DNA from: an uncultured Draconibacterium sp.
GTDB taxonomy: Bacteria; Bacteroidota; Bacteroidia; Bacteroidales; Prolixibacteraceae
Assembly (NCBI RefSeq): GCF_963674925.1
Contig: NZ_OY771647.1
Location: 139,501-203,500 of the forward strand
DNA: 64,000 nucleotides
Direction of reading: 5' to 3'
A program made the translations under genes and the position numbers. Every line of letters begins with the position of its first letter. Positions within the stretch are counted from its first letter, which is position 1. A model generated the notes under the pieces. It saw only the letters and a program-made list of their open reading frames with translations, did no database searches and was not told the DNA's origin. Positions 1 to 8,735 of the stretch are shown here, one piece after another.

Positions 1-1
1 T

Positions 2-463
2 AAAGACGGTACACCAACTCTTGAAGGTTATTTTGGAGGCAGTGTTTATTTTAAAGGCTTTTTGTTAAGCTGTACTTTCCGCTCATATTTTGGCGGCTAT
101 AACTACAACCAAACATTGGTCGACCGCGTTGAAAATGCCAGCCCTCGATACAATGTTGACGAACGTGCCCTGGAAAACCGCTGGAAGCAGCCCGGAGATG
201 TGGCTTTGTACAAAGATATTTCTGACCTTGGAACAACCTACGTAACCGAGCGCTTTATTCAAAAGGATAATGTTCTTGAGTTGAACTCAGTGTACTTTTC
301 GTATGATTTTGATAAAGACTGGATTAAAAAGTTCAGCCTCGAAAACCTGCGTGCAGCAATTACGCTGAATGATGTTTGGCGCGCCTCATCTATTGATGTC
401 GAACGGGGAATTGATTACCCTTTTGCGCGGAATTTTACATTTTCAATTCAGACCACTTTTTAA
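2..463 (+). CDS. SusC/RagA-type TonB-dependent outer-membrane transporter, C-terminal end (partial)
   Basis: Last 153 residues of a SusC-family outer-membrane transporter; the 5' part lies outside the window and the frame is open from base 2. The visible part has alternating aromatic and polar beta-strands, the block YNVDERALENRWKQPGD that is typical of SusC barrels, and a closing strand ending FSIQTTF. A terminal Phe is the usual signal for insertion by the BAM machinery. A SusD-like gene starts 10 bases after the stop, so the two form the standard import pair. The substrate cannot be read from this fragment. Confidence 0.93.
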   Translation, partial: KDGTPTLEGYFGGSVYFKGFLLSCTFRSYFGGYNYNQTLVDRVENASPRYNVDERALENRWKQPGDVALYKDISDLGTTYVTERFIQKDNVLELNSVYFSYDFDKDWIKKFSLENLRAAITLNDVWRASSIDVERGIDYPFARNFTFSIQTTF

Positions 464-473
464 ACGAATTTAG

Positions 474-1943
474 ATGATGAAAAATTTATTATACACAGCA
501 ATTTTATTACTCCTGATGACTTCGTGCAACGAGTGGCTTGACATTCAGCCTGAAGCATCAGTGAGCGAAAAAGAATTGTTTTCAACACGAGAAGGTTTTT
601 ACGAAGCACTTAACGGAATTTACACCCGCAGTTCGCAGGCCGATTTGTATGGTGGCGAGTTTTCGGTTGGTACTACCGGAGTGTTGGCTCAGAATTATTC
701 CAACAGCGTTTACGATTACACCTTTTATCAGAAAACATCGCTTTACGATTATACAGATCAGGATTTTAAAAACAGACGCAATGGCATTTGGGGCGCTGCT
801 TACAACGCTATTGCCAATTGTAACCTTATCCTCGAAAACATCGACGAACAAAAAAATCTGTTTGCCGAAAATGAATTCGAAATGATAAAAGGCGAAGTAC
901 TGGCGCTTCGGGCTTACCTGCATTTTGATATGCTTCGTATGTTTGGCCCTTCGTATTTGACAGGAGCCGCCGAGCCGGCCATCCCGTACGTAACAAGTTA
1001 CAGCAACAAAGTAACCGAATTATTAACGGTATCAGAGATTTGTACGCTTACAATTGCTGATCTGGAAGCTGCAAAAGAGTTGTTGGAAAACGATCTGATC
1101 AGAACCGAAGATTATGTAGTTGGGTATCCGGGCGAAGAGGATGTAACGGAAACCGACAATCCGCTATTGTTTTTACAGAACCGGAGACACCGTTTAAATT
1201 ACTATGCGGTTTGTGGCGAGTTGGCGCGGGTATATTTATATGTTGCCGACTACCCAAAGGCATTAACAAATGCTGAAATCGTAATAAACTCGGATAAATT
1301 TCCGTGGGTCGATGTTGCTGATTTACTCGAAGCCGACCCGCAGCTGAAAGACCGGATCATGTATAGCGAATTAATTTTTGGTTGGTATGCCGACGGGCAG
1401 GAGACAAACCTTTACAACCGGTTTAACAGTGTTGTTACCGGTCAGTATATCGACTATAACGCCGCCCGCTCGTTTTACGAAGTAGGAGGAGTTGGAGCTG
1501 AAGATTACCGTTTTAAAGCCTGGTTTACACAAGTAGCCAGTAGCAACAATGGTTCGCGTTACCAGATAAACAAGTTTTTACGCGACGAAGATCTTAATTT
1601 GCATCCGCTTGTAATTCCGGGTATCCGACTTGGCGAAATCTATTTTATTGCTGCTGAAAGCGCTTACAGTACCGATCCGGAAAAAGCCTGGATGTATTTA
1701 AATACACTGCGTTTTCGCCGTGGTATTGGAAATGAATTGAACGAAAGCACTGAGAATATCGATTTTACTACTGAGATATTGAAGGAATACCGCAAAGAAA
1801 CGTTTGCCGAAGGCCAACTGTTTTTTGCCTACAAAAGGCTTAATGCAACTATTATCGGGCAGAATAATACATCGTATGGTCCTGACCCCGAAATATTTAA
1901 TATCCCGTTTCCTGAGGATGAAATCGAATTTGGAAATCGTTAG
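474..1943 (+). CDS. SusD/RagB-like nutrient-binding lipoprotein
   Basis: Surface lipoprotein of 489 residues that works as the lid or binding partner of the preceding SusC. The N-terminus MMKNLLYTAILLLLMTSC gives a signal peptide with the lipid-attached Cys at residue 18. The early block CNEWLDIQPEASVSEKELF and the GEVLALRAYLHFDMLRMFG helix are SusD hallmarks; the latter is a TPR-like helix of the family. The C-terminus ends in the FNIPFPEDEIEF motif. The length is typical for the family. Two ATGs are adjacent at 474 and 477 and the choice does not affect the mature protein. The ligand is unknown. Downstream DUF4843 and PKD-like genes are probably co-transcribed, although a hairpin separates them. 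Confidence 0.95.
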   Translation: MMKNLLYTAILLLLMTSCNEWLDIQPEASVSEKELFSTREGFYEALNGIYTRSSQADLYGGEFSVGTTGVLAQNYSNSVYDYTFYQKTSLYDYTDQDFKNRRNGIWGAAYNAIANCNLILENIDEQKNLFAENEFEMIKGEVLALRAYLHFDMLRMFGPSYLTGAAEPAIPYVTSYSNKVTELLTVSEICTLTIADLEAAKELLENDLIRTEDYVVGYPGEEDVTETDNPLLFLQNRRHRLNYYAVCGELARVYLYVADYPKALTNAEIVINSDKFPWVDVADLLEADPQLKDRIMYSELIFGWYADGQETNLYNRFNSVVTGQYIDYNAARSFYEVGGVGAEDYRFKAWFTQVASSNNGSRYQINKFLRDEDLNLHPLVIPGIRLGEIYFIAAESAYSTDPEKAWMYLNTLRFRRGIGNELNESTENIDFTTEILKEYRKETFAEGQLFFAYKRLNATIIGQNNTSYGPDPEIFNIPFPEDEIEFGNR

Positions 1944-1988
1944 TATAAACCAGGTTTAACCGGTTAATGCCGGAAAACCAGGTTTATA
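1944..1988 (+). other. Intergenic hairpin after susD
   Basis: A 14-base arm (1944-1957) pairs with 1975-1988 with a single central mismatch. An inner CCGG/CCGG stem (1960-1963 with 1970-1973) caps it. There is no T-run, so it is not a classic terminator. Sitting directly behind the susD stop inside an otherwise collinear operon, it may protect the susC/susD mRNA 3' end after processing. That role is an inference. Confidence 0.55.
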
Positions 1989-2012
1989 ATAGTAACATAC
2001 AATTTTAATCAT

Positions 2013-2834
2013 ATGAAAAATTGGACACTATTTATAGTAATAATAATTGTTATCGGGGTAAGTTCATGTGGCGAAAATCCTGACTTTGTTTACCATGGAC
2101 AGGATAATATTTATCTGGATTATGAGGATAGCACAGCCCGGGTAATTTCTCACTCGTTTGCTTATACACCCGAAAAAGTTGAAGACACCATTTTTGTTCC
2201 CGTTCGGATTTCGGGGAATACAGTAACTTACGATCGTACATTTAAATTAGTAGTGAAAGCAGATGAAACCACCGCGGAGGAAGAGCTGCATTACCAACCA
2301 TTTAAAAGTGAATATACAATGTCGGCCGACACTGGTGCGGTTTTGGTACCGGTTGTTATTTACAACACCGATCCGGAACTGGCAGAAAAAACAGTAACCC
2401 TGGCTTTTGCGCTGGAAGCAACAAGCGATTTTCAGATAAATTTCCCACACTTAAATTATGCCGAAATATCGTTTTCAAACCGTTTGGAGCAGCCCAGCTG
2501 GTGGATGTTCTGGATGGGGCAACTCGGATTATATTCGCGCGTGAAGCACCAGTTGTTTTTAATCTCAACCGGAACAAACGATATGCCCATAATGTCGGAA
2601 CCCAATGCTTATTTGCTGGTTCCTGAAGCGCTTTATCACATTTCGCAGTACACGGCACTTGTTTCCGATCCTTTTTCGTGGGTTGAAGACAATCCTGAAT
2701 ACGCGCTTACGGAAAAAGAGAACGGCGACTACGATTTCTACCTAAAAGAAACACCCGAAAAGGTTATTCTTTTAAAGAAAGATGAAGGTACCGGTTCGTA
2801 CCAGTTTATTGATGAAAACGGACAGAGTATTTAA
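2013..2834 (+). CDS. DUF4843 domain lipoprotein
   Basis: Lipoprotein of 273 residues: hydrophobic N-terminus with Cys 19 in the VSSC lipobox, then a beta-rich body. It matches the DUF4843 family: VEDTIFVPVRISG, the ATSDFQINFPHLNY strand region, then a C-terminal segment with the WWMFWMGQLGLYSRVKHQ block. The family is found almost only in Bacteroidota SusC/SusD operons, and its molecular function is not established. Position between SusD and a PKD-like lipoprotein suggests an accessory surface protein of the same uptake system. It is followed after 15 bases by the next gene. Confidence 0.85.
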   Translation: MKNWTLFIVIIIVIGVSSCGENPDFVYHGQDNIYLDYEDSTARVISHSFAYTPEKVEDTIFVPVRISGNTVTYDRTFKLVVKADETTAEEELHYQPFKSEYTMSADTGAVLVPVVIYNTDPELAEKTVTLAFALEATSDFQINFPHLNYAEISFSNRLEQPSWWMFWMGQLGLYSRVKHQLFLISTGTNDMPIMSEPNAYLLVPEALYHISQYTALVSDPFSWVEDNPEYALTEKENGDYDFYLKETPEKVILLKKDEGTGSYQFIDENGQSI

Positions 2835-2849
2835 CAAAAGGAACAAAAC

Positions 2850-4262
2850 ATGAAAAAAATATTAGTAATACTGATTGCAGGCCTTGCGTTATTTGCAACG
2901 TCTTGTATTGAAGACCTCGGGAATTACGATTACACAGCTCCCGAAGATCCGGTTGTAACGGGTTTAGATAGCGTGTACTTTGTAAATGTTGGCGATCAGT
3001 TGGTTATTAAGCCATCTGTTTCGCACAGTAACAAAGAAGACTTGTCGTACGAGTGGAAAATCTCAATCCCTGACGAAGTGCGCGAAGCTACCTACGAAGG
3101 CGAAGAACTTAATATTTTCTTTGGCCTGAAAACCAAATCTTACAATGCTCGCTTTACGGTGGTAAACAATGCTAACGGAATGAAATATTTTTACTATTTC
3201 ATTATCACAGCACAAGCCAATTTCTCAGAAGGTATTGCAGTTTTAACTTCGGTTGGCGGAAAAGCCGAATTATCGTTTGTAAAACCCGACGGTACTGTGC
3301 AATCCAATATTTACGAGCAAATGTACAACGAGCCACTGCCCGATAACCCACGACAATTGGTTGCTATTCAACATCAATATATGCAGGGATTTCCCTATTT
3401 GGGGTACTGGATTATTTGCGGAGACCAGGAAAATCCTGGGGTTGAAATTGATGTAAACACCTTTCAGCGAATAAAATACTTCAGAGAGAATTTCTTTGAC
3501 GACCAGGAAGGTCCACTCAATGCGCAGGCTTTTATTCCTCAGGCAGTTGGAGTTATGAGCGGTATTGTGAATGGAAAGCTTTACATTGGGGCATCAACCA
3601 CCTATTACATCAGTCCTATTTACGGATATTTTGGCTCACCAGTTCCCGGAGATTATACCTTAGCCAATCAATTTGTGTACAGTCAGGCTTATTATCTTGG
3701 TTACGATCAAGCCAATAAAAACCTTTCTTATTTCGATGGCGGTGCTAATTTTTACGGCGATGCTTTTAATGTAACAGGCGATGCTTTTGATCCGAAAAAT
3801 ATGGATATTGAGCTGTATGCCTTCGAAATGATTAGCATGGATGTTAACTACATTTTTGCCAAAGACAATGCCGATGGTAAAGTTTACGAATACAAATTTG
3901 GGGTCATTCCAATGAATCCGGCGATGATAAATGTGCTGGAGAAGAACGAATTTCCGCGTCAGGATTTGGTTGATGAAAATACAAAATGGCTGCTTACCAA
4001 TACCGAGATTGTTTACTTTACACATGCCGATAAAGTTTACCGTTACAACCCGTTAAACCAGGAAATTCGTGCGTTGGATACTGATTTTGGTGGTAAAAAT
4101 GTTAGCATGATTAAACTGGGAACCGAAGAAAATACTTTGGTTGCAGGTACCGAAGGAAACCTTTATTTCCTTGATATCAGCACCGGAAAATACGGCGATA
4201 TCAAAGAGAAAATATCGGGTTTGCAGGGAGAACCGGTTGATTTATACGAGAAAAAGAATTAA
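2850..4262 (+). CDS. PKD-like family lipoprotein
   Basis: Lipoprotein of 470 residues (signal peptide, Cys 19 in FATSC). The first ~130 residues are an Ig/PKD-like beta domain (GDQLVIKPSV...LSYEWKISI). The rest is a long beta-rich region with repeated short strands (LYFLDISTGKYGDIKE near the end), which looks like a propeller. This is the PKD-like lipoprotein that usually accompanies DUF4843 and SusC/SusD in Bacteroidota. It is likely surface-exposed and involved in substrate capture; the substrate is unknown. It is co-directional with the genes on both sides. Confidence 0.8.
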   Translation: MKKILVILIAGLALFATSCIEDLGNYDYTAPEDPVVTGLDSVYFVNVGDQLVIKPSVSHSNKEDLSYEWKISIPDEVREATYEGEELNIFFGLKTKSYNARFTVVNNANGMKYFYYFIITAQANFSEGIAVLTSVGGKAELSFVKPDGTVQSNIYEQMYNEPLPDNPRQLVAIQHQYMQGFPYLGYWIICGDQENPGVEIDVNTFQRIKYFRENFFDDQEGPLNAQAFIPQAVGVMSGIVNGKLYIGASTTYYISPIYGYFGSPVPGDYTLANQFVYSQAYYLGYDQANKNLSYFDGGANFYGDAFNVTGDAFDPKNMDIELYAFEMISMDVNYIFAKDNADGKVYEYKFGVIPMNPAMINVLEKNEFPRQDLVDENTKWLLTNTEIVYFTHADKVYRYNPLNQEIRALDTDFGGKNVSMIKLGTEENTLVAGTEGNLYFLDISTGKYGDIKEKISGLQGEPVDLYEKKN

Positions 4263-4272
4263 AAAACGAGTT

Positions 4273-4312
4273 GGGTGGCAAAATATGTTGTTGCCACCCG
4301 GCTTATATTTTA
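4273..4312 (+). terminator. Possible attenuator hairpin before the thioredoxin gene
   Basis: A perfect 9-bp stem (GGGTGGCAA 4273-4281 with TTGCCACCC 4291-4299) followed by a T/A-rich stretch. The T-run is interrupted, so termination would be partial. It lies between the PKD-like gene and the TlpA-like gene and could lower expression of the latter. Confidence 0.5.
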
Positions 4313-4348
4313 TATCCGATTTTAATTCAAAAAAATAAGAATTATTAA

Positions 4349-5485
4349 ATGAAGAAAATTATAACGGTATTTTTGGGCTTATTGCCAATCCTTGGTTTTG
4401 CCCAAAAAACATTTACAATCGAAGGCGAAATCAAACATTTAAGCGAGCCTGCAAAAATCTATCTGGACTATATGGTTGGCAACGATAACTACTCCGATTC
4501 AACAAGTACAGCTAATGGCAAGTTTAAATTCGAAGGCATTGCCAGCGACGAACCCGGTGCAGCCCGAATGATTGTTGACTACACCGGAAAAAGCAAACCT
4601 TACGGTGCTACTTTTGGAACTACAACCTATTTTTATGTGGCCGAAGAAACCATAAAAATGGTAGCTGACACTACCATGGAGAATGTAAAATATTACAACT
4701 CTCAGGTAAACGATCAATACAACGCTTATGTTGATGCGATTGGTGGTACAGTAATGCAATTGGCCGCCAAAATGAATAAGTTATTTGCCGCTGCCACACC
4801 GGAGCAACAGAAAGATCCTGAATTTAAAGCCGGGATGGATAAAAAATACAAGGCACTGATGGAGGAGCACCAACGCAAGCAAATTGAATTTGCCCGCGAA
4901 AATCCGAACAGCTACTTCAGTATTGTGGCTTTGCGCGACGGTACCGGACAAGACTTTGATGTGGCTGAAACACAAGCATTGTACGATAATTTAAGCGAAG
5001 AAGTAAAAAATACATCACCGGGCAAAGCCTTTGTTTTGCGTTTAGAGGCGGCTCAAACCACAAGCATTGGCGATATCGCTCCTGATTTTACACAAAATGA
5101 TGTAGATGATAATCCGGTGAGTTTGTCCGATTATCGCGGAAAATATGTGTTGATCGATTTTTGGGCATCATGGTGTCATCCCTGTCGTGGCGAGAATCCG
5201 AATTTGGTAATAGCCTACGAAAAATATGCTGATAATGGCTTTGATATTCTGGGAATTTCGCTCGACGACAAGCGTACAAAGCAGGCCTGGTTTAAAGCCA
5301 TTGAAACCGATGGGTTGACCTGGACAAATGTATCCGATTTAAAAGGCTGGAACAACCAGGCCGCTCAACTTTATGGTGTAAGGGCTGTACCAACAAATTA
5401 CCTGATTGACCCGAAGGGAAACATAATTGCCAAGAACTTAAGGGGTGAAGCGCTAAACGAAAGACTGGCAGAGCTTTTCCATTAA
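4349..5485 (+). CDS. TlpA-like thiol:disulfide oxidoreductase with DUF4369 N-terminal domain
   Basis: Exported protein of 378 residues. A signal peptide (MKKIITVFLGLLPILGFAQ) is followed by a DUF4369-type beta domain (about residues 20-130), a charged helical linker, and a C-terminal thioredoxin fold of the AhpC/TSA-TlpA type (about 240-378). The active site is WASWCHPC, with cysteines 276 and 279. The cis-Pro loop is RAVPTNYLID. It should act in the periplasm, reducing disulfides. As the last gene of the SusC/SusD/DUF4843/PKD-like operon it may service proteins of that system. No partner DsbD is visible in the window. Confidence 0.9.
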   Translation: MKKIITVFLGLLPILGFAQKTFTIEGEIKHLSEPAKIYLDYMVGNDNYSDSTSTANGKFKFEGIASDEPGAARMIVDYTGKSKPYGATFGTTTYFYVAEETIKMVADTTMENVKYYNSQVNDQYNAYVDAIGGTVMQLAAKMNKLFAAATPEQQKDPEFKAGMDKKYKALMEEHQRKQIEFARENPNSYFSIVALRDGTGQDFDVAETQALYDNLSEEVKNTSPGKAFVLRLEAAQTTSIGDIAPDFTQNDVDDNPVSLSDYRGKYVLIDFWASWCHPCRGENPNLVIAYEKYADNGFDILGISLDDKRTKQAWFKAIETDGLTWTNVSDLKGWNNQAAQLYGVRAVPTNYLIDPKGNIIAKNLRGEALNERLAELFH

Positions 5486-5527
5486 AAAAACTGCAAAAGT
5501 TTTAATCTGTATTATAAATAATTCCAG

Positions 5528-5562
5528 AGGCTGCTCTTCTCAAAAGGGCAGCCTTTTGTTTT
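5528..5562 (+). terminator. Rho-independent terminator
   Basis: Stem AGGCTGC (5528-5534) with GCAGCCT (5548-5554), followed by TTTTGTTTT. It ends the first SusC/SusD operon. The convergent regulator gene stops at 5594, so it may serve both strands. Confidence 0.85.
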
Positions 5563-5593
5563 ACGCCATTCAACATTCTAAAAAGATTTCCTT

Positions 5594-8428
5594 TTACACC
5601 GAAAGCATCACATCGGTAAGCGAATCCTCCGGTTCCAGATTGAGCTTTTTCCTTAATTTATAACGGTGGTTTTCTACGCCGCGGATGGATATACCCAGCA
5701 ACGGGGCTATTTCTTTCGACGATAAATTCATCCTTAGGTAAGCACATAATTGCAGGTCGCTCGATGTAAGATCTGGATATTTATTTTTCATTTTCTGGAA
5801 GAACTGCTCGTGTGCCCGCTCAAAATTGTTTTCAAAAATCTGGCGGTCGTCACGGCTCGAGATGTTCTCATCAATTTTGTTGTTCAGGTAATTAAAATAC
5901 TTATCGGGGTAACGCGATCCCAGCTCTTCCTTTTGTTTCCGCACAATATTTTTCAAATCAATCAGAAACTCATTTTTGCGAATTATAGCCATGGTAGAGT
6001 TCGCCAGCTCTTTACTTTTAAACCGCACCTCGCTTCGTAGTTTATCGTTTCGCAGGCGAATGAGCTCCCGTTCGCGTTTTTCGTGCTGCAGCTGTTCCTT
6101 CTTCAGTGTTTGTTTTACCCCCCATCTGCGGAACAGCAAAAGCGCCCCGATCAAAATAAACATGTACAGAAATATGGCTAGTTTGGTAGCCAACAGTGGT
6201 GGCAATATTTCAAAATCAAAAGTATAAAGCTGGCTTTCGTTACCCCAAATATCAACAGCTTTTACCTGTAACTGGTATTCTCCTCGCGGTAATCGTTCAA
6301 ACTGAAACTCGGGGTTGGCCACACTTTCCGACCAGCCCTGATGTAAGCCCCGCAAAAAATACTTGTATGATACCGGAAATTCATTGAGCATAGGAAAAGA
6401 GAAGCGGAATTTTACGTTGTTCAGCGTGTTTTTAATCTCGGGTTCATTGGTGTTAAGAGGCAAAAATACCGATCTCCCGCCATTGCTTTGCAGCTCAATG
6501 GCTCTCACCTCTGGCGCGTACCGTCCAACCATACTTGTGGCAGAGTCGCTTACCGAAGCATCAAGAAAAGCCAGGCCGTTTTGCAGGCACAAAATACCGG
6601 TGTATTGATTTACCGGAAGTATATTTTCGAAACCGTCAACCAGCAGTGGATCGTTGAACAACGACGTAGGGAACTCTTTAATTAGTTTAACATCGGTTTG
6701 TACAATAGAGAACAGCCCAATTGATGTTGGTTCGATAAACCAATAATAATTATTGGCCGCTTTTATTATCCGGTTGGCGGCGGCATACTTTCCCAAACTG
6801 GCGTTTAATGTATCGTAAGGAAGAATGGTATTGGTAAGATCATCGTAGGTAAATAACTTTTCACCGGTAGTGAAAACAATACGTTTTTCAATTTTAAAAA
6901 CATGTATGGAATGGTCTTTCCCAAATGTCTCTTCTCCGAAATATTCAGTTTCACCCACTGCTTTTGTACGCTCTTCATCAACCTGTATTTTAAATATTCC
7001 GCGGTGCATGTGGCTGGCCCAAATATTTCCTAAATGATCGAATTCAATATAACGAATAAGGTTACTAAAATCCTCGATGTAGTTTCGAAACTCTATCCCC
7101 TCGTTGGTATTGTTATACACAACAATACGGTTATAGGTAGATTGCAGAATCAGGCCGGGATTAAACGGATCCTGCACAAAATTGAATGCTCCTCCTTCCG
7201 ATGAGATAACTCTTTTTTTTCCATTCTTTAGCACAAAACTCCCCTGGTTATGCCCGATTAAAAGCTCATCGTCGACTACTTTCAAATCCCATATCTGGTC
7301 CTGCGTGCCCTGAACAAGTTTAATCTCATCGTTATCCAAATCAAGCGATGCTTCAAATAATCCCTGGTTCGTGCCAAGGTACAGTTTGTTCTCGAAAATG
7401 GCCGTGGAGTAGATAGCCCCCGCTCCCGATAACTTTTTAACCACAAAACTTTTGTTGGGATTGTCGGCAACAAAACCAATTCCAATATCGAGCGCCAGCC
7501 AGACATTCTGTCTTTCATCGCTGGCAATACCTAACACAGTATTGTTCGGAAGACCATTCCTGGTATTTACTCTTGCTATCTGCTTTCCTTCCCTATCAAA
7601 AATGACAATACCATCGACAAGTGAACCAATTATTATTTGGCCGTTCTGAGTGTGATAGCCCCTGTTTAGTTCGTTACTTATAAAATAAGAAGTCCATTCG
7701 TCATTCCACTGTTTCAGTGCTTTGCCGTCCCAATGAAAAATTCCCCTGTCAGCTGTACCAATCAGCAGGTTCCCGTTGTCGGCGGAAATAATAAATTTAA
7801 CCGTTGTGCCGATCAGCGCATCATCGAAAATTATTCGTTCTACATTATCGTTTTCAACTTGCCATATTCCATTATCCCTGACAGAAACCAAAATACGATC
7901 TTCAACCTGATTCATTACCGAGATCCCCCCATCAAGATGTAGCGAGTAAACACTATCGTTATGATAAGTCAAAATTTTATTAAACGACTGAAAGTAAACG
8001 TAATCATCTTTAACGGCGATATTCCAAATCTCCAGATTGGGGTTTTCTTCAAGAAATGATTTGGCTTTTTGGTTAAGCGACTCGTAGACCAGTTCTCCGG
8101 TAGGTGTTGGTTTCCAAAAGCCCAGTTCCATGTATCCGCCGGTATAAATAACCGAATCGGCAACCGCTTTAACCGATCGTACAATGGTATTGTTTGGTAA
8201 CCTGTTCATTGTCCAGTTGGTCCCGTCGAACGAAAGAAGCCCCGAATGATTCGCAAAATAAACGATTCCGTTGTTGGCAATACTAACTCCCCAGTTTTGC
8301 CGGGCTCCTTTATAGATGCTTTGGTCGAATTTCACAACTCCCGTTTCCTCTTCCAAAGCCAGGGAAGTGATAGCCCAAATAACCAAAAAGATGGTGCCTA
8401 TGATCGATTTTGTTCCGATTCTTAGCAT
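5594..8428 (-). CDS. Membrane-anchored beta-propeller/Y_Y_Y sensor with LuxR-type DNA-binding domain
   Basis: Single-chain PUL regulator of 944 residues. A signal-anchor N-terminus precedes a long propeller region of about 14 short repeats (NGIVYFANHSGLLSFDG, NVWLALDIGIG and similar). A Y_Y_Y domain follows (about 670-745; FPVSYKYFLRGLHQGWSES), then one transmembrane helix (about 745-770) and a charged coiled coil. A GerE/LuxR helix-turn-helix closes the protein (about 886-944; SSKEIAPLLGISIRGVENH). It has no histidine kinase or receiver domain, so it differs from hybrid two-component systems: ligand binding in the periplasm must act directly on the cytoplasmic HTH. It is divergent from susC at 8736 and is probably the activator of that PUL. 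Confidence 0.9.
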   Translation of the reverse strand: MLRIGTKSIIGTIFLVIWAITSLALEEETGVVKFDQSIYKGARQNWGVSIANNGIVYFANHSGLLSFDGTNWTMNRLPNNTIVRSVKAVADSVIYTGGYMELGFWKPTPTGELVYESLNQKAKSFLEENPNLEIWNIAVKDDYVYFQSFNKILTYHNDSVYSLHLDGGISVMNQVEDRILVSVRDNGIWQVENDNVERIIFDDALIGTTVKFIISADNGNLLIGTADRGIFHWDGKALKQWNDEWTSYFISNELNRGYHTQNGQIIIGSLVDGIVIFDREGKQIARVNTRNGLPNNTVLGIASDERQNVWLALDIGIGFVADNPNKSFVVKKLSGAGAIYSTAIFENKLYLGTNQGLFEASLDLDNDEIKLVQGTQDQIWDLKVVDDELLIGHNQGSFVLKNGKKRVISSEGGAFNFVQDPFNPGLILQSTYNRIVVYNNTNEGIEFRNYIEDFSNLIRYIEFDHLGNIWASHMHRGIFKIQVDEERTKAVGETEYFGEETFGKDHSIHVFKIEKRIVFTTGEKLFTYDDLTNTILPYDTLNASLGKYAAANRIIKAANNYYWFIEPTSIGLFSIVQTDVKLIKEFPTSLFNDPLLVDGFENILPVNQYTGILCLQNGLAFLDASVSDSATSMVGRYAPEVRAIELQSNGGRSVFLPLNTNEPEIKNTLNNVKFRFSFPMLNEFPVSYKYFLRGLHQGWSESVANPEFQFERLPRGEYQLQVKAVDIWGNESQLYTFDFEILPPLLATKLAIFLYMFILIGALLLFRRWGVKQTLKKEQLQHEKRERELIRLRNDKLRSEVRFKSKELANSTMAIIRKNEFLIDLKNIVRKQKEELGSRYPDKYFNYLNNKIDENISSRDDRQIFENNFERAHEQFFQKMKNKYPDLTSSDLQLCAYLRMNLSSKEIAPLLGISIRGVENHRYKLRKKLNLEPEDSLTDVMLSV

Positions 8429-8735
8429 CGAATGTTAATGATTTAACAGATGACAAATGGATGTTATTCCTCCGGTTTCTACTCCAAACCCCATTTTTTA
8501 CGAAATAAATAAAATTAAATGTATAAAAAAATAAAAAGAATTCATAAACAAACCATCATTTTAAACCCTGTTTTACAACTACTTACAATTACTGTTTCTT
8601 TTACAGGATGAGGTAATAATGAGGTAGATAAAACAATTCACTTTCGCTGAAAGTATCAATAGTGTATTTATTTGATTGTTTTCCGCCTTGCTGTCACCGT
8701 AACTTTGACGTCAAACTAATTCAAATTTTAAAGTT
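8429..8735. promoter_or_regulatory. Divergent control region between PUL regulator and susC
   Basis: 307 bases without a gene, AT-rich. It holds the susC promoter at the right end (8677-8707) and presumably the operator of the LuxR-type regulator. No convincing CAAAnnTA element for the minus-strand regulator was found, nor a clear long inverted repeat. Confidence 0.6.
8677..8707 (+). promoter_or_regulatory. Bacteroidota-type promoter of the PUL susC
   Basis: TTG at 8677-8679 and TAACTTTG at 8700-8707 with a 20-base spacer. This matches the Bacteroidota sigma-A consensus TTG-N19-21-TAnnTTTG. The element ends 28 bases before the susC ATG. Confidence 0.75.
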
